DNA from: Bacillota bacterium
Lineage (GTDB): Bacteria > Bacillota > Clostridia > Oscillospirales > Ruminococcaceae
Direction of reading: 5' to 3'
Assembly: GCA_023388515.1 (NCBI GenBank)
Contig: JAEWGD010000005.1
Span: 1 to 64,000, forward strand
DNA: 64,000 bases
The position numbers and the translations under genes are program-made. Shown here piece by piece: positions 61,236 through 64,000 of the stretch. The notes under the pieces are model-generated. The model saw nothing but the letters and a program-made list of their open reading frames with translations. It was not told the DNA's origin and made no database searches. Each line of letters starts with the position of its first letter. The stretch's first letter is position 1.

Positions 61236-63023
61236 TTACTTACTAAGTCTTGCCTCAAGCTTAACTAACTCATCATTAAGAGCCTTAGGTAGCTTATCTC
61301 CGAACTTGCCGTAGAATTCCTTAATGCCATCAACTTCTTCTTTCCAAAGGTCAATATCAACATTAAGCAAATCAGTAACAACATCAAGAGTAATATCGTC
61401 AAGCCCCTCAATATTAATATCTTCAGGCTTTGGCTCATAACCGATAGCTGTTTCAACAGCCTCAGCCTTGCCATCGCAACGGTCGATAATCCAATCAAGA
61501 ACTCTCATATTATCGCCAAATCCAGGCCAAATGAAATGTCCCTCATCATCAGTTCTAAACCAGTTTACATTGAAAATCTTAGGAGCGTTTTCGCCAAGCT
61601 TTTCGCCCATTTCTAGCCAGTGTCCAAAATAGTCGCCCATATTATATCCACAGAATGGTAGCATAGCCATTGGGTCACGACGAACAACACCAACAGCACC
61701 AATAGCAGCAGCAGTTGTTTCAGACGCCATTGTTGAGCCCACAAAAGTACCATGTGTCCAATCGAATGACTCGTATACAAGAGGAGCAGTTTTAGCTCTG
61801 CGTCCACCAAAGATAATAGCTGAAATTGGAACACCCTTAGGATTATTAAATTCAGAACTTATGCATGGGCAGTTTTCAGCAGGAGCTGTAAACCTTGAGT
61901 TTGGATGTGAAAGCTTATTACCCTCAGCAGTAAATTCCTTACCATTAACCTTATTTCCCAACCAATCTGTTGCGTTTTCAGGTGGATTCTTATCCAATCC
62001 TTCCCACCAAACAGTCAAGTCATCATTATTCAAACCAACGTTTGTGAAGATTGTATCTTTCATAGTTGATTCAAGTGCATTAAAGTTAGATTTTACATTT
62101 GTACCAGGAGCAACACCAAAGAAACCATTTTCAGGGTTAATTGCCCACAAACGTCCGTCCTCGCCTTGCTTTAGCCAAGCAATATCATCGCCAACTGTCC
62201 AAACCTTATAGCCCTTGCTTGTATATCCCTCTGGTGGAATCAGCATAGCCAAGTTTGTCTTACCACAAGCAGATGGGAACGCAGCAGAAATATATTTTAC
62301 CTCGCCATTTGGCTTTTCCAAACCTAGAATAAGCATATGTTCAGCCATCCAGCCTTCATTCTTACCTTGATATGAAGCAATTCTCAATGCAAAGCACTTC
62401 TTACCCAAAAGAACGTTTCCGCCATATCCAGAGTTAATTGACCAGATTGTATTATCCTCTGGGAAGTGAACAATATATCTGTTTTCTGGGTCAATTTGAG
62501 CCTTAGCGTGTAATCCACGAACGAAGTCGTCAGAAGTATCGCCAAGATTATCAAATGCAGCCTGCCCCATTCTTGTCATTATGTTCATGTTCAAAACAAC
62601 ATAGATAGAGTCAGTAACTTCAACGCCTACCTTAGCCAAAGGAGAACCAATAGGTCCCATTGAATAAGGAATAACGTACATAGTTCTGCCCTTCATAACT
62701 CCATCGTACATAGGAGTTAATTTTGCATACATTTCCTTAGGGTCGCTCCAGTTGTTTGTAGGGCCTGCATCTTCTTTATTAGTTGTGCATATAAAAGTTC
62801 TATCCTCAACTCTTGCTACGTCAGAAGGGTCTGTTCTGTGGTACAAGCAACCAGGAAGTTTTTCTTGATTAAGCTCCATTACCTCACCATTTGAACAAGC
62901 CTCATTCTTTAGCTTTTCAAGCTGTTCCTTGCTTCCATCAATCCATACAACGCTGTCAGGCTTTGTAAGTGCAACCATTTCGTCAACCCATTTTAAAACA
63001 TTCGGATTCTTAGTTAATGCCAT
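61236..63023 (-). CDS. pckG: Phosphoenolpyruvate carboxykinase (GTP)
   Basis: Interconverts oxaloacetate and PEP with GTP or, in fermenters, fixes CO2 in the PEP-to-oxaloacetate direction. The 595-residue protein has the kinase loop AAFPSACGKTNLAML, TVGDDIAWLKQG, NPENGFFGVAPGT, the nucleotide-binding FGGRRAKTAPLVY and NWFRTDDEGHFIWPGFGDN. GGAGG precedes the ATG. It is a single transcription unit. Confidence 0.96.
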   Translation of the reverse strand: MALTKNPNVLKWVDEMVALTKPDSVVWIDGSKEQLEKLKNEACSNGEVMELNQEKLPGCLYHRTDPSDVARVEDRTFICTTNKEDAGPTNNWSDPKEMYAKLTPMYDGVMKGRTMYVIPYSMGPIGSPLAKVGVEVTDSIYVVLNMNIMTRMGQAAFDNLGDTSDDFVRGLHAKAQIDPENRYIVHFPEDNTIWSINSGYGGNVLLGKKCFALRIASYQGKNEGWMAEHMLILGLEKPNGEVKYISAAFPSACGKTNLAMLIPPEGYTSKGYKVWTVGDDIAWLKQGEDGRLWAINPENGFFGVAPGTNVKSNFNALESTMKDTIFTNVGLNNDDLTVWWEGLDKNPPENATDWLGNKVNGKEFTAEGNKLSHPNSRFTAPAENCPCISSEFNNPKGVPISAIIFGGRRAKTAPLVYESFDWTHGTFVGSTMASETTAAAIGAVGVVRRDPMAMLPFCGYNMGDYFGHWLEMGEKLGENAPKIFNVNWFRTDDEGHFIWPGFGDNMRVLDWIIDRCDGKAEAVETAIGYEPKPEDINIEGLDDITLDVVTDLLNVDIDLWKEEVDGIKEFYGKFGDKLPKALNDELVKLEARLSK

Positions 63024-63264
63024 TTTTTAAATTCCTCCTTAAAATATGCACAATTCATTTCAAGCTTTTTGAACAAATCATACAAAGATATTGGGAAAAA
63101 CAAATTTCCCTTAATACTATTCTAAACTTTTTCTGTCAATATGTCAATACTACTTCAAAATTTGTAATAACTATATTCGCATTAGTCTTAGGCTTTTATT
63201 ACATATGCAAATTATTTTACAACTAAAACATCAACGCTTTAAGCATTCTCTAAATGTCAAATTA

Positions 63265-64000
63265 TCATGATAAATTCCCAATTGACAGAGTAGCAACAGC
63301 GTTCAAGCTTTCATCTGCACGATTGCCATCTAAAAACTCAAAATACCCCTGACAAGCAATCATCGCCCCATTATCGCCACAAAGGCTTAAAGGTGGCATA
63401 TAAAGGTTAAACCCCTCAACCTCACAAGCCTTTGCGAAAGTTTTTCTAACTCCAGTATTCGCAGAAACCCCACCAGCAAGAGCAATGGTTTTATAGCCAA
63501 GCTTTTTTGCAACGCCGATAGTTTTTTCTGTAAGTATTTCAGAAATAGTTTCTTGCAGACTTGCTGAAAGGTTTTCTCTGTTAATAGTATGCCCCTTTTG
63601 CTCCGAGTTGTGTATCAGATTTATTACAGCAGTTTTAAGCCCCGAAAAACTAAAGTCAAACTCACAACCCTCAACCTTAGGATGTGGTAGCTTATATTCA
63701 CTAGTATCCCCATTTTGAGCCGCTTTATCAATGTGAACACCTCCAGGATACGGAAACCCCATCGCCCTCGCCGCCTTATCAAAGCACTCCCCAGCAGCAT
63801 CGTCCCTAGTTCTACCATGTACCCTAAATTCAGTATATGACACGACTTCTACTATATGGCTATGCCCTCCACTCGCAACAAGGCATAAGTACGGTGGCTT
63901 TAATTCTGGATGTGCAATATAATTTGATGCAATATGTCCAGCAATATGATGTACTGCTACAAGTGGCTTTCCCGTCGCAAGCGATAACCCCTTCGCAAAG
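63265..64000 (-). CDS. tsaD: tRNA threonylcarbamoyladenosine synthase TsaD, 5' truncated by window end
   Basis: The frame runs off the right end; 245 residues are visible of the usual ~340. Visible: LVAVHHIAGHIASNYIAH (metal His pair), LVASGGHSHIVEV, GEAFDKAAR-like GECFDKAARAMG, FSFSGLKTAV, LAGGVSANTGVR and LCGDNGAMIA. It adds the t6A modification with TsaB/TsaE. A GTG at 63843 is only an internal codon. Confidence 0.95.
   Translation of the reverse strand, partial: FAKGLSLATGKPLVAVHHIAGHIASNYIAHPELKPPYLCLVASGGHSHIVEVVSYTEFRVHGRTRDDAAGECFDKAARAMGFPYPGGVHIDKAAQNGDTSEYKLPHPKVEGCEFDFSFSGLKTAVINLIHNSEQKGHTINRENLSASLQETISEILTEKTIGVAKKLGYKTIALAGGVSANTGVRKTFAKACEVEGFNLYMPPLSLCGDNGAMIACQGYFEFLDGNRADESLNAVATLSIGNLS

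Overview
The window looks like a chromosomal piece of a low-G+C, spore-forming gut-type clostridium, most like the Ruminococcaceae/Oscillospiraceae. Support: AT-rich intergenic DNA, strong Shine-Dalgarno (SD) sites, the sporulation genes yabP and yabQ, a BclA-like collagen-repeat gene, a secreted leucine-rich-repeat protein ending in a type I dockerin, and a FabK-type fatty acid pathway. No rRNA, tRNA or CRISPR array was seen.

Layout. 0.4-5.5 kb: guaB, a small membrane protein overlapping proS, and a VTC-domain/DUF4956 pair. 5.6-10.8 kb (minus): thiM under a TPP riboswitch, a DUF4190 protein, and a TetR regulator with an ABC exporter whose promoter carries an operator-like palindrome. 11.2-18.4 kb: an isolated set of phage head and early tail genes (small and large terminase, portal, capsid, protease-like, connector, tail-terminator-like, hub-like) without integrase, lysis, tape-measure or replication genes. 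18.7-24 kb (minus): HEPN plus degenerate MNT, an orphan fumarase alpha subunit, an amidohydrolase, aroK, aroE and fabD. 24.2-33.5 kb: the fatty acid operon fabH-fabK-fabG-fabF-accB-fabZ-(59-aa ORF)-accC-accD-accA-acpP. 33.7-46.6 kb (mostly minus): a KAS III-like protein lacking two catalytic residues, DUF2935, serC-serA, the LRR-dockerin protein, secG-rnr, a Nudix hydrolase (plus strand), a SEC-C protein and DUF421/DUF4363. 46.9-57.3 kb: a collagen-like gene split by a 9.5-kb island. 57.4-64 kb (minus): GH25 lysozyme, a membrane protein, yabP-yabQ-divIC-S1 protein, pckG and the 3' part of tsaD.

The most striking observation is the split collagen-like gene. Its first part (from 46921) and last part (to 57269) rejoin exactly in frame at a shared ACAC if bases 47247-56755 are removed. 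The right end of the island holds a C-terminal stub like that of a large serine recombinase, about 30 bases from the junction. The island carries type I restriction-modification remnants with a homopolymer frameshift in hsdM, a two-domain protein of unknown function, a 1302-residue secreted RTX-repeat protein whose N-terminus has a PD-(D/E)XK-like pattern, a decayed IS3 transposase and a truncated phage HNH gene. This recalls elements that interrupt sporulation genes, but the recombinase here is broken.

A second striking observation is a family of five intergenic repeats with three successive hairpins whose stems change by compensating substitutions, which points to a conserved RNA structure. 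Four copies lie just 3' of genes. Other repeat families are a two-hairpin element in and near the phage cassette, a 127-bp element at the window start and at 60.8 kb, and a 33-bp sequence shared downstream of guaB and acpP. Everything here is read from sequence alone; family names rest on recognised motifs, not searches.
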